Assembly: GCF_003387075.1 (NCBI RefSeq)
Contig: NZ_QUMQ01000001.1
Coordinates: forward strand, 620,001 to 684,000
Length of the DNA: 64,000 nucleotides
Reading direction: 5' to 3'
Source of the DNA: Asanoa ferruginea
GTDB taxonomy: Bacteria > Actinomycetota > Actinomycetes > Mycobacteriales > Micromonosporaceae
The stretch's first letter is position 1. Each line of letters starts with the position of its first letter. A model generated the notes under the pieces. It did no database searches. It was given only the letters and a program-made list of their open reading frames with translations, and was not told the DNA's origin. Below are positions 54,973-62,991 of this stretch, piece after piece. A program made the translations under genes and the position numbers.

Positions 54973-55947
54973 ATGCGGGTTCTCGTCGCCGGCGACCACT
55001 TCGTGACCAACGACCTGGTGGCCGCCGCCCTACACGACGTTCCAGGCCTCGACATCCGCACGCTCACCCTGCCCTGGCCGCTGGTGCCGTTCGGCCCGGT
55101 CGCCGAGGTCGACGAGGCGTCCGGCGGCGAGGACGAGCTGATCGCGGCACTGTCCGGTGTGGAGGTCGCGGTGACCCAGATGGCACCGTTCACCGCCCGG
55201 GTGCTCGCCGCCGCCGACGCGCTGAAGCTGCTGGTGGTCTGCCGGGGCGGCCCGGTCAACGTCAACCTCGACGCGGCGGCGGCCGCGGGCGTGACGGTGC
55301 GGTCCACCCCGGGGCGCAACGCCGTCGCCGCGGCCGAGCACACGATCGCGCTGATGCTGGCGGCCCTGCGGCAGATCCCGGACCGGCACAACGGCGTGCT
55401 GGCCGGCGAGTGGCGCAGCGACCTCTACGCCCTCGACCAGGTCGGCGGGGAGCTGGGCGGCAGCACGGTCGGGCTGATCGGCTACGGCGCGATCGGCCGG
55501 CGAGTAGGCCGGATCCTCGCCGCGTTCGACGCCCGGGTGCTGGTGCACGACCCGTACGCCGATCCGGCGACCCTCGATGGCGCCACCGCCGTCGGCTCGA
55601 AAGAACTGCTCGAGCGGTCTTCCGTCGTGAGCCTGCACGCCCGGCTGACGCCGGAGACCGCGGGCATGGTCGGGGCGGCGGAACTGGCCCGGTTGCCGCG
55701 CGGTGCGGTGCTGGTCAACACCGCGCGCGGCGGTCTGCTCGACTACGCGGCCGTGGTCGACGCCCTGGAGTCCGGCCACCTGGGCGCGGCGGCGTTCGAC
55801 GTGTTCGACGCCGAGCCGCTGCCGGCCACGTCACGCCTGCGCAAAGCGCCCCGGGTCGTGCTCACCCCGCACCTGGCCGGCGCGACCCGGCAGACCGCCG
55901 AACGCGCCGCCCGCCTGGCCGCCGACGCAGTCAGGTCGTATCGCTAG
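54973..55947 (+). CDS. D-isomer-specific 2-hydroxyacid dehydrogenase (PGDH-like)
   Basis: A 324-residue NAD-dependent dehydrogenase: Rossmann GYGAIGRRVG, catalytic Arg in NTARGGLLD, Glu in FDVFDAEPL and His in LTPHLAGAT. It oxidises or reduces a 2-hydroxy acid, perhaps phosphorylated by the kinases before it, as in SerA- or erythronate-4-phosphate-type reactions. Last gene of the operon; its TAG shares CTAG with the convergent M23 gene. Confidence 0.9.
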   Translation: MRVLVAGDHFVTNDLVAAALHDVPGLDIRTLTLPWPLVPFGPVAEVDEASGGEDELIAALSGVEVAVTQMAPFTARVLAAADALKLLVVCRGGPVNVNLDAAAAAGVTVRSTPGRNAVAAAEHTIALMLAALRQIPDRHNGVLAGEWRSDLYALDQVGGELGGSTVGLIGYGAIGRRVGRILAAFDARVLVHDPYADPATLDGATAVGSKELLERSSVVSLHARLTPETAGMVGAAELARLPRGAVLVNTARGGLLDYAAVVDALESGHLGAAAFDVFDAEPLPATSRLRKAPRVVLTPHLAGATRQTAERAARLAADAVRSYR

Positions 55948-56540
55948 ACGCAGTTCCGGCTGGTGCGCTCGACCGTGTATTCGTGGTCGTCGGTGGTGAT
56001 CCCGGAGGGCTCGCCGCCGAAGTAGGCCTCCGTCTTCTCCCGGGCCCGCCGCTGCTCGTAGTGCAGGTGCGGCGCCCCGGAGTCGCCGGTGCTGCCCACC
56101 TTGCCGATCTGCTGCCCACCCGCGACCTCGTCGCCGACGGAGACCAGCGGCCGCTCGATCATGTGCAGATACTGCGTCTCCCACCGGTCGCCGTGGTCGA
56201 TCTTCACCCACCAACCGCCGCCGCGGCCCTTGGGTCCGTTGGGGTGCGACCGGGTGCGCCCGCCCAGCGCGCCGTTGATGCCCGACTCGATAACGGTGCC
56301 ACCGGCCGCGGCCAGCACCGGCCGGCCCCACGCCTCACCCTCGGTCGGGAACAGGTCGACGTCGAAGTCGTCGTGGCCCGGATAGGTCGACAGCCGCCAG
56401 GTCTCCCCGCAGGCCACCGGGAGCTGGAACAGCGGGCGCGGGCCGGGCCGGCGGAGCCGGTCGACGACCAGCAGGGCCAGCACGGTGACGACGATGATGG
56501 CGACACCCGCGGCCGTACCCCGGCGTTGGGTGGCGGTCAT
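55944..56540 (-). CDS. Membrane-anchored M23-type peptidase domain protein
   Basis: The 198-residue protein has one N-terminal membrane segment (GVAIIVVTVLALLVV) and a LytM/M23 domain: zinc ligands in GHDDFD, a GGTVIESG strand, and HLHYE. The metallopeptidase should face outside and cut peptidoglycan cross-links or act as a cofactor. ATGA overlap with the hydrolase upstream. Confidence 0.88.
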   Translation of the reverse strand: MTATQRRGTAAGVAIIVVTVLALLVVDRLRRPGPRPLFQLPVACGETWRLSTYPGHDDFDVDLFPTEGEAWGRPVLAAAGGTVIESGINGALGGRTRSHPNGPKGRGGGWWVKIDHGDRWETQYLHMIERPLVSVGDEVAGGQQIGKVGSTGDSGAPHLHYEQRRAREKTEAYFGGEPSGITTDDHEYTVERTSRNCV

Positions 56541-57223
56541 CGAGCGGCCAGGAAGGTCTCGACCGCGGCGGCGAACGCGTCGGGTTCGGTGGGGTGCACC
56601 AGATGCCCGGCGGGGATCGTAATCAGCTCGCCGGCCGGGATGCGGGCCGCCATCCGGGCCATCGCGTCCTGCGGCAGGAAGCTCTCCGGCCCGCCGGCGA
56701 CCACCAGCACCGGCACCGGGATGCCGGCCAGCTCGTCCCACCACTGTGGATCGGGCGCGTTGAGCGCGGCGAGCACCGCCGGGCGGACCTCGCGGTCGTA
56801 GTAGGGGGCGGACTCCGGCAGGCCGGTCGGGACCGCGATGCCCAGTGGCACCGGCGGCGGGCACTCCTCCAGCACGAGCGCGGCGACCCGCTTCGGTGCG
56901 GCCAGCGTGGCCAGCAGGCTGACGATGCCGCCGAGCGAGTGGCCGACCAGCACCACCCGGTCGAGGGCCAGGGCGTCGAGCAGGGCCAGCAGGTCGTCGC
57001 GGAAACCGGTCATCGAGTAGGGGCCGGTGCGTTCGCTGTGCCCCATGCCGCGCAACTCGGGCACGAAGACCTCGCGGTGCCGGGCGAACCGCGGCGCGAG
57101 CGTGTCCCAGGTGCTGCCGTCGCCACCGCCACCGTGCAGCAGGACCATCGGGACCGCGCCAGTCGGGCCCGCCAGCCGCTGGTAGGCCAGCCGGACCTGC
57201 CCGGCGTACAGGTAATCGGTCAT
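56537..57223 (-). CDS. Alpha/beta hydrolase
   Basis: A 228-residue alpha/beta hydrolase: oxyanion LLHGGGGDGSTWD, nucleophile in VGHSLGG, and His in PAGHLVHPTEPDAF. Substrate unknown. It overlaps the SMR gene upstream and M23 downstream, four genes in a coupled row. Confidence 0.9.
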   Translation of the reverse strand: MTDYLYAGQVRLAYQRLAGPTGAVPMVLLHGGGGDGSTWDTLAPRFARHREVFVPELRGMGHSERTGPYSMTGFRDDLLALLDALALDRVVLVGHSLGGIVSLLATLAAPKRVAALVLEECPPPVPLGIAVPTGLPESAPYYDREVRPAVLAALNAPDPQWWDELAGIPVPVLVVAGGPESFLPQDAMARMAARIPAGELITIPAGHLVHPTEPDAFAAAVETFLAAR

Positions 57224-57543
57224 GTCGCTCTTCCCAACTCCAGGGCGACCACGCCCGCGATGATCAGCACGAGGCCGCCGATCTGCAGGGGCGACAGTGA
57301 CTCGTGCAGGAACAGCACGCCGATGGTAGCGATCAGAGCAACACCGATGGCAGACCAGACGGCGTACGCGACGCCGATGTCCATGCCGAGCTTGAGCGCC
57401 TGCGAGAGCGCGAAGAACGAGAACGCGTAACCGATCGTCAGGAGCACTGTCGGGAGGACCCGGGTGAAACCGGCCGACGCCCGCAACGACAGCGTGGCGA
57501 CCACTTCGGAGAAGATGGCACCACCGAGCCACAACCACATCAC
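57220..57543 (-). CDS. Small multidrug resistance (SMR) family transporter
   Basis: A 107-residue four-helix membrane protein with the SMR essential Glu in FSEVVATLSLRAS (residue 13) and YAVWSAIGVALIATIG. Proton-driven export of cations or guanidinium-type compounds is expected; a single gene suggests a homodimer. ATGA overlaps on both sides. Confidence 0.93.
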   Translation of the reverse strand: MMWLWLGGAIFSEVVATLSLRASAGFTRVLPTVLLTIGYAFSFFALSQALKLGMDIGVAYAVWSAIGVALIATIGVLFLHESLSPLQIGGLVLIIAGVVALELGRAT

Positions 57544-59630
57544 CTGGGAGACAGCTCGATTCTCGTGTCGTGGAACGTCGGCGCGCCACCGAGGTCGGCG
57601 TCGCGCACGGCGGTCACCGCGTTGACCGTGTTGCCGCCCGGGCTGCGCTTGGCCCAGTAGGCCTTGAAGGTGAAGGCGACACCGGGCCGGGCCGCGTCGT
57701 CGACCTGGACAGCCGCGTCGAACGCGCCGTTGGTGTTGTGCACCCGCACCTCGTCGCCGTCGGCCAGGCCACGGGCGGCCGCGTCGTCGGGGTGCAGGTG
57801 GATCCGCGGCGGCCCCATCTTCTTCTCGTGCCAGGGCAGCGACCCGAACGTCGAGTTGAGGAAGAACCGCCCGGCGGCCGCGATCAGCACCAGCCCGTCG
57901 CCGTGCCGCTCGGCCGGCGGGGTGTAGCCGACGAGCGGGTCGACGCCCTGCTCGGCGAGCGCCGGCTGATGCAGCCGGGCCCGGCCGTTGGCGGTCGGGA
58001 AGCCGCCCTTCGCGAACGGCGCGCTGCCCACCGCGACCCCGGTGGTGCGGGCGTAGGTGCGCTCGGCCAATTCCTCGAAGGTGACCGGCCCGCCGGCGAG
58101 CACCTGGCGGACGATCTCCTCGTCGCTGTCGCGCAGCCGCGGATGGTGCAGGCCCAGCGCGGCGGCGATCCGGCGGAAGATCTCGGTGTTGGGCAGTGCG
58201 TCCCCCGGTGGCGTCGTGGCCGGCAGGTTGAGTGTCGTGTAGTGGTGCCCGTAGGAGCTGACCAGGTCAAGGTGCTCGGGCTGCATGGTCGCCGGCAGCA
58301 CCACGTCGGCGTAGTCGCAGGTGTCGGTCCAGCGCTGCTCCAGCACCGTGGTGAACAGGTCGGCGCGGAGCAGGCCGGTGCGCAGCCGGGTCTGGTCGGG
58401 CACGGTCGCCGCCGGGTTGGTGTCGAAGACCACCAGCGACGTGACCGGCGGGTCGGCCTCACCGGTCAGCACGGCGGCGAGCCGGCTCATGTTGATCTCG
58501 CGGGCCGGCGGGTCGGCCTCACCGGTCAGCACGGCGGCGAGCCGGCTCATGTTGATCTCGCGGGCCGGCGGCTGCGGCAGGTCGACGGGCCGCATGACCG
58601 GTGCGGCGGGGTTGGGGAAGTGCCCGGAGGTCATGCAGAGCGCGCCGCCACCGGGATAGCGGAAGTCACCGGTGACCAGCGGCAGCGCGCAGATCGCCCG
58701 GACCGCCTGGCCGGCGCCGGCGTGCCGCTGTAGGCCGAGACCGACCTTGATCGCGGTCGGCCGGGTGGTGGCGATGCGGTCGCCGAGGTCGCGCAGCACC
58801 GCCGGGTCGAGCCCGCACTCGGCCGCGGCCCGCTCCACCGGCCACTCGGCGAGCCGCTGCTCGAACTCGGGCCAGCCGTCGACGTGTGCGTCGAGCCACT
58901 CTCGGTCGGCCGCGCCGGCGTCGACGACGTGCCGCATCAGCCCGAGCGCGAGCGCGCCGTCGGTGCCGGGCAGCGGCGCGATGTGGGTGTCGCTGCGGCC
59001 GGCGGTGTCGGTGCGCAGCGGGTCGATGGCGACCACGTGGGCGCCGCGGCGGCGGGCCTCCTGCACGAACGGCCACAGATGCAGGTGGGTGGAGAGCAGG
59101 TTGGCGCCCCACAGCACGATCAGCCGGGCCTCGACGATCGACTCGGGCTCGAAGCCGACCATCCCGCCGTAGAGCGACTGGAGGGCCGCGTTGGCGGCCG
59201 CGGTGCAGATCGTGGTGCGCAGCTGGCTGGCCCCGAGGTGGGCGAACAGCCGCTGGCCCATCGAGTAGCCCTGCACGTCGCCCATCGTGCCGGCGAAGTA
59301 GAACGGCAGGATCGACTCGGGGCCGTGCCGGTCGATGCTCGCGGTGAGGCCGGCGGCGACCCGGCCGATCGCCTCTTCCCAGCTTGCCGGCCGGAAGGCG
59401 ATCGGGCCGGCGCCCTTGGGGCCGACCCGGATCATCGGCTGGGTGAGCCGGTCGGGGCCGTTGACGGCGTCGAGATAGCGGTTGACCTTGCCGCAGAGCA
59501 CCCCCTGGGTGAACGGGTGGTCCGCGTCGCCGCGGATCTCCACCGCCCGACCGTCTTCGACGGTGAGCTGCCAGGTGCAGGTGTCCGGACAGTCGAGCGG
59601 GCAGGCGCCGCGGTGGGTGGTCCGAGCCAT
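57540..59630 (-). CDS. Molybdopterin-dependent oxidoreductase with [4Fe-4S] site and internal tandem duplication
   Basis: The 696-residue protein begins with the iron-sulfur motif C10-x3-C14-x3-C18-x27-C46, then the molybdopterin domains (WGANLLSTHLHLWPF, IDPLRTDTAG, GDFRYPGGGA) and a C-terminal dinucleotide-binding domain (HNTNGAFDAAVQ). No Tat signal, so cytoplasmic, formate-dehydrogenase/assimilatory type. Residues about 354-396 contain two identical copies of a 20-residue block from an exact 60-bp duplication. Electron partner not encoded nearby. Confidence 0.9.
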   Translation of the reverse strand: MARTTHRGACPLDCPDTCTWQLTVEDGRAVEIRGDADHPFTQGVLCGKVNRYLDAVNGPDRLTQPMIRVGPKGAGPIAFRPASWEEAIGRVAAGLTASIDRHGPESILPFYFAGTMGDVQGYSMGQRLFAHLGASQLRTTICTAAANAALQSLYGGMVGFEPESIVEARLIVLWGANLLSTHLHLWPFVQEARRRGAHVVAIDPLRTDTAGRSDTHIAPLPGTDGALALGLMRHVVDAGAADREWLDAHVDGWPEFEQRLAEWPVERAAAECGLDPAVLRDLGDRIATTRPTAIKVGLGLQRHAGAGQAVRAICALPLVTGDFRYPGGGALCMTSGHFPNPAAPVMRPVDLPQPPAREINMSRLAAVLTGEADPPAREINMSRLAAVLTGEADPPVTSLVVFDTNPAATVPDQTRLRTGLLRADLFTTVLEQRWTDTCDYADVVLPATMQPEHLDLVSSYGHHYTTLNLPATTPPGDALPNTEIFRRIAAALGLHHPRLRDSDEEIVRQVLAGGPVTFEELAERTYARTTGVAVGSAPFAKGGFPTANGRARLHQPALAEQGVDPLVGYTPPAERHGDGLVLIAAAGRFFLNSTFGSLPWHEKKMGPPRIHLHPDDAAARGLADGDEVRVHNTNGAFDAAVQVDDAARPGVAFTFKAYWAKRSPGGNTVNAVTAVRDADLGGAPTFHDTRIELSPR
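58445..58571. repeat. 60-bp tandem duplication within the molybdopterin gene
   Basis: Bases 58445-58504 and 58505-58564 are identical and the match runs on to 58571. Each unit encodes PAREINMSRLAAVLTGEADP, in frame. Zero differences imply a very recent event. Confidence 0.95.
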
Positions 59631-59733
59631 GCCCCGGATGCTACGTGAGCCTCAGCGGCACCATCTCTCGCATTTTCCCGCAGGTCACAGGCTTGTCCGG
59701 TTTGGCCGGGACGGCCAGGGGAAGACGGGCGGC

Positions 59734-59913
59734 ATGGGATTTATGGATCGCCTCAAGGCCATGACCGGCAAGCACGACGACAAGGTCGACCAGGGCATGC
59801 AGAAGGCCGGCGACAAGATGGATGACCGCACCGGCGGCAAGCACAGTGACAAGATCGACAGGGGCGTCGACGAGGGCCAGAAGCGCACCGGCGACGGCGA
59901 CACGATGCCCTGA
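59734..59913 (+). CDS. MT0933-type small charged protein (putative antitoxin family)
   Basis: A 59-residue Lys/Asp-rich protein MGFMDRLKAMTGKHDDKVDQ with a second DRTGGKHSDKIDRGVDEGQK repeat, as in the Rv0909/MT0933 family labelled antitoxin. In mycobacteria the partner toxin is adjacent; none is visible here (the next gene is YjbR-like), so a toxin-antitoxin role is doubtful. Confidence 0.8.
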   Translation: MGFMDRLKAMTGKHDDKVDQGMQKAGDKMDDRTGGKHSDKIDRGVDEGQKRTGDGDTMP

Positions 59914-59929
59914 GCCGCCCGGGTTGCCG

Positions 59930-59935
59930 TACCGT
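59930..59935 (+). promoter_or_regulatory. Candidate -10 element for a leaderless YjbR transcript
   Basis: TACCGT ends six bases before the ATG at 59942, the same hexamer and spacing as at the MFS gene (62980-62985). No Shine-Dalgarno is visible. Confidence 0.45.
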
Positions 59936-59941
59936 CTGCGC

Positions 59942-60334
59942 ATGGCAACCCTGGACGACGTGTCCCGGTTGGCGGCGCGGCTGCCGGAGACAACGCAGGT
60001 CGAGCGACACGGAAACCGCGCCTGGTCGGTGGCTGACAAGGTCTTCGCTTGGGAAAGGCCGTTCAGCAAGGCCGACATCAAGCGCTACGGCGCCGCACCT
60101 GTTCCCGCGGGCCCGATCGTCGCCGCGGCGGTGGGCGACCTCGCCGAGAAAGACGCGGTCCTCGCCTCGGGCACGCCCGGCCTCTTCACCATTCCCCATT
60201 TCAATGGGTACGCCGCCGTGCTGATCGCCCTGGCTGCGGTCGACGAAGCGGCGCTCGAGGCAGCGTTGGTCGACGCCTGGTTGGCCAAGGCGCCGACCCG
60301 GCTCTCCGCCGCCTACTTGGCCGCCGAGCCGTAG
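59942..60334 (+). CDS. MmcQ/YjbR family protein
   Basis: A 130-residue protein with the YjbR/CyaY-like fold pattern (RLPETTQVERHGNRAWSVAD, KVFAWERPFSKADI, HFNGYAAVLIAL, DAWLAKAPTRL). Often called DNA-binding, without firm function. It overlaps the convergent TIM-barrel gene by 22 bases. Confidence 0.88.
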   Translation: MATLDDVSRLAARLPETTQVERHGNRAWSVADKVFAWERPFSKADIKRYGAAPVPAGPIVAAAVGDLAEKDAVLASGTPGLFTIPHFNGYAAVLIALAAVDEAALEAALVDAWLAKAPTRLSAAYLAAEP

Positions 60335-61317
60335 AGCGCTCCCAACGCGTGGTAGGCCAGCTTCGGCTCCCACCCGCCGCCGGGCTTGACGGCGACCAGG
60401 CCGTAGGAGGCCAGATCCAGGTCGTGCCGCGGGTCGTCGGGAAGGTGCGGCAACTCGAAGCCGGCGAAGGTGAACCAGAACGCGCCGGCGACCCCCGCGG
60501 TGTCGAACAGCGCGTCCAGTTCGTGCAGGTAGCGAACCTGCTCGGCCTCGTCGCGGACATATTCGGCCGGAATCGTGCGGTCCTCCTGCACGATCGTCCA
60601 ACCCAGACCGCCCCGGTCCGCCGCGCCGCGGTAGGTGCAGCAACCGAACTCGGTGACCACGACGGGCTTGCCGAACCGCTGGTAGGCGCGGAGTTCGTCG
60701 CCGTAGGTGGCGGCGTTGTTGGCGTCGCGATAGCCGTCGACCGAGACCACGTCGAACTGGTCCCACTCGACCTGCTCCCAGGTCCCCGACGCGTAGGTGA
60801 GCTGCCCGCCGAACACCGCCCGGGCCCGCGCCACCGTCTCCCGCTGCACGACCCGGGCCTGCTCGAAGCCGGCCAACACCGGCGTGCGGCCCGCTTCGGT
60901 CGCCCAGGTCGCCGGGCTCATCATCGTCTCGGCCCGCTCGGCCAGCCCTTCGCCCGGCACGAAACCCTTGCTGAACAACGTCATCTCGCAGCCGAGGACC
61001 AGCACGACCGAGCGGTCGACGGCGGTGCGCAGTTGCTCGGCCCGCTCGGCGGCGCGGCTCAGGTGCTCGACCAACTCGTCGGCGCCCAGGTTGTAGGGAA
61101 ACGGCGAGAACCACACGTCGAGCCCGGCCGCGGCGGCATGCCGGCCGGCGGCCAGAATCCGGTCGGGATCGTCGCCGGAGATCCGCACCGCGGTCGCGTG
61201 CAGGTCGCCGGCGATGACCGCCATATCCCGGCGCACCGCGTCTTCGTCGAACGTCACCCGGCTGTGGAAGTCATCCAGCGTCTGCCCGGTGTCATAGTTC
61301 ACCCCGCGAATCTCCAT
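60313..61317 (-). CDS. Glycoside-hydrolase-like TIM-barrel protein
   Basis: The 334-residue protein starts MEIRGVNYDTGQ and looks like a (beta/alpha)8 barrel: LHATAVRISGDDP, GLDVWFSPFP, VLVLGCEMTLF, FDVVSVDGYRD, VVVTEFGCCTYRGAADRGG and AFWFTFAG. The Glu of LGCE and of TEFG are placed like the acid/base and nucleophile of clan A glycosidases. I recall relatives labelled abortive phage infection protein, which the sequence does not support. Substrate unknown. Confidence 0.8.
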   Translation of the reverse strand: MEIRGVNYDTGQTLDDFHSRVTFDEDAVRRDMAVIAGDLHATAVRISGDDPDRILAAGRHAAAAGLDVWFSPFPYNLGADELVEHLSRAAERAEQLRTAVDRSVVLVLGCEMTLFSKGFVPGEGLAERAETMMSPATWATEAGRTPVLAGFEQARVVQRETVARARAVFGGQLTYASGTWEQVEWDQFDVVSVDGYRDANNAATYGDELRAYQRFGKPVVVTEFGCCTYRGAADRGGLGWTIVQEDRTIPAEYVRDEAEQVRYLHELDALFDTAGVAGAFWFTFAGFELPHLPDDPRHDLDLASYGLVAVKPGGGWEPKLAYHALGALYGSAAK

Positions 61318-61327
61318 GATCCCGACG

Positions 61328-61855
61328 CTACGCGCACTCCTGCGAGGTCGAGAGAGCCTCTCCGGTAGCGGCGTCAATGGCGACGATGAACGAACACCGC
61401 AACGTCGCCCGCATCCGCTCACGCTCGGCATCGGTCATCAGCATGCCGCCGAAGATCTGCGGTGCCGACCGCGGAAAGATGACCACCCAGGCGGCCCGGT
61501 CCTTGACCGGTGTGGCCGTGACCGCCGACCCGCCTTCGACGACCCGACCGAAGTCAAGCGAGATCGACCGCAGAGCGGCTTGCGGTTGGCCGCCGAGCAG
61601 ATCGGCACCGAACCCGAGCGCCCGAGCCCGGTCGCGTGCCTCGTCTTCACTGATCGACCTGGTTAGCCGGGGGGTCAGCGGCCTGCTCGTCATGCCGGCG
61701 CTGTCGTAGATGACCGGCTGGGACACTCCCGGATCAACCTTCGGGCCATCCTTGTCGCCATTTTCGGCGAACGCCTGCGACGCGGGCACGGCGGCGGCCG
61801 CCGCCAACAGCCCGACGATGACCACTTTGCTGGACATGGCGAATCGTCTGCCCAT
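61328..61855 (-). CDS. Secreted protein of unknown function
   Basis: ATG 61855 overlaps the upstream gene's stop (TGATG). The 175-residue product has a signal peptide ending SQAFA, then a PepSY-like or two-strand region (SISEDEARDRARALGFGADL, AAWVVIFPRS, CSFIVAIDAATGEALSTSQE). Two Cys may form a disulfide. Function unknown; probably acts with its upstream partner outside the cell. Confidence 0.75.
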   Translation of the reverse strand: MGRRFAMSSKVVIVGLLAAAAAVPASQAFAENGDKDGPKVDPGVSQPVIYDSAGMTSRPLTPRLTRSISEDEARDRARALGFGADLLGGQPQAALRSISLDFGRVVEGGSAVTATPVKDRAAWVVIFPRSAPQIFGGMLMTDAERERMRATLRCSFIVAIDAATGEALSTSQECA

Positions 61856-62491
61856 CAGAGCACCCCGGTCCAGATGTCGAAGTCGTCGCAACTGGAGGCT
61901 TCAACCTTCCAGCGCGCGGTGTTGTCGTTCTTCCGGATCATTGTGCAGGTCATCGGTTGCAGCACATCATCGGCGACCCGCTGCGCACCCAACCTGGTGA
62001 ATCGGGTCCGCTTGGCATTCGAACCAGTGATGTCGCTGTTGAGGTAACCCACCTCGCCCGCGAACTGCGGAACCCACGGGCCGATTCCCCACTGCGAACC
62101 GGATGCGAAAGGATTGAAATTGGACTGTGCGACGTTCGTCGTGTCGATCGTGGCACGCAGACACGCGCACGAGGGCGTGTAGAGCACCCGGAAAGCATGC
62201 CGAACGCCGACCTGATCATATTGCGCGTTGCCGCTATACCAGGTGCGTAGGTTGTTGCCGCCCTGCGACGAGAACTGCGCGAACCACCGCAGACCCACGG
62301 GGGTCGCGGGCTGGCCGCCGCTGGCCGTGTGATCAGCACTGATGATGTAGCCGACCTGGGCGTAGCTTCCGGACACCCGCGAGCCGATCATCACCCACGC
62401 ATTGGTGAAGTGCGGGGGTGCCGGAAATGATCGCGGTCAGGGTCGCCACCGCGACGACGGCCAGTGCGATCACCGCGCGCTCAAATCGCAT
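61855..62491 (-). CDS. Secreted protein of unknown function with apparent frameshift
   Basis: ATG 62491, six bases after GGGGAGG, opens a good signal peptide (MRFERAVIALAVVAVATLTA), but that frame does not continue into the main body, which runs in another frame from about 62410 (HFTNAWVMIGSRVSGSYAQV) to the stop at 61855. Dropping one base of the G5 run at 62414-62418 joins them into a 211-residue exported protein with several Cys (CAC, MTCTM, SSCDDF). A GTG at 62394 alone would give a 179-residue protein without signal. No family recognised. Confidence 0.65.
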
Positions 62492-62593
62492 GTGCGCCTC
62501 CCCGTTTGCCAGAACGATACAGACGTCGATCGATAGTTGTCTGTCCGTACCGTTGCTGTATTTGCGAATGGCGCACCTTGTGCGAGCCGGCTG

Positions 62594-62947
62594 TTAGCTA
62601 TCGATCAGGTTGTCCAGGGCGCCGGCCAGGAGGCCGCGGGTTCGCTGCAATTCGGCGATCGAACCGTCGAGTTCGCTGATCTGGCGGCGTAGTCGTTCGC
62701 GGGCCGTTGGGCATGCTGTCAGTTCGCCGTCTGGGGTGAAGCAGGGCAGCACCTGGGCCACCGCCTGGAGGCCGAGACCGATATCGAGCAACAGCCGGAT
62801 CCGGCGTACCTCCTCGACCGCGCAGTCCGCGAAGTCGCGGTAGCCGTTGTCGAGACGCCGCGAGGACAGCAGCCCCAACTGGTCGTAGTGCCGCAGCGCC
62901 CGGGTGCTGACGCCGCTGCGGTGAGCCAACTGATTGATCAGCATCAT
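62594..62947 (-). CDS. MerR-family transcriptional regulator
   Basis: The 117-residue protein has the MerR HTH (INQLAHRSGVSTRALRHYDQLGLL), wing (NGYRDFADCAVEEVRRI) and coiled-coil dimer helix, with a short C-terminus. Cys42, Cys69 and Cys79 may be sensory. It is divergent from the MFS exporter and the shared spacer has a MerR-type promoter. Confidence 0.92.
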   Translation of the reverse strand: MMLINQLAHRSGVSTRALRHYDQLGLLSSRRLDNGYRDFADCAVEEVRRIRLLLDIGLGLQAVAQVLPCFTPDGELTACPTARERLRRQISELDGSIAELQRTRGLLAGALDNLIDS

Positions 62948-62953
62948 CGCCTC

Positions 62954-62985
62954 TTGACCTTGACACGGGTGTCAAACCTTACCGT
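62954..62985 (+). promoter_or_regulatory. MerR-type promoter of the MFS gene
   Basis: -35 TTGACC (62954-62959) and -10 TACCGT (62980-62985) are 20 bases apart, the over-long spacing that MerR activators correct. Inside is TTGACAC-GG-GTGTCAA (62960-62975), a perfect palindrome. Transcription would start about 62992, the A of the MFS ATG, so the message is probably leaderless. Confidence 0.8.
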
Positions 62986-62991
62986 TCAGCC

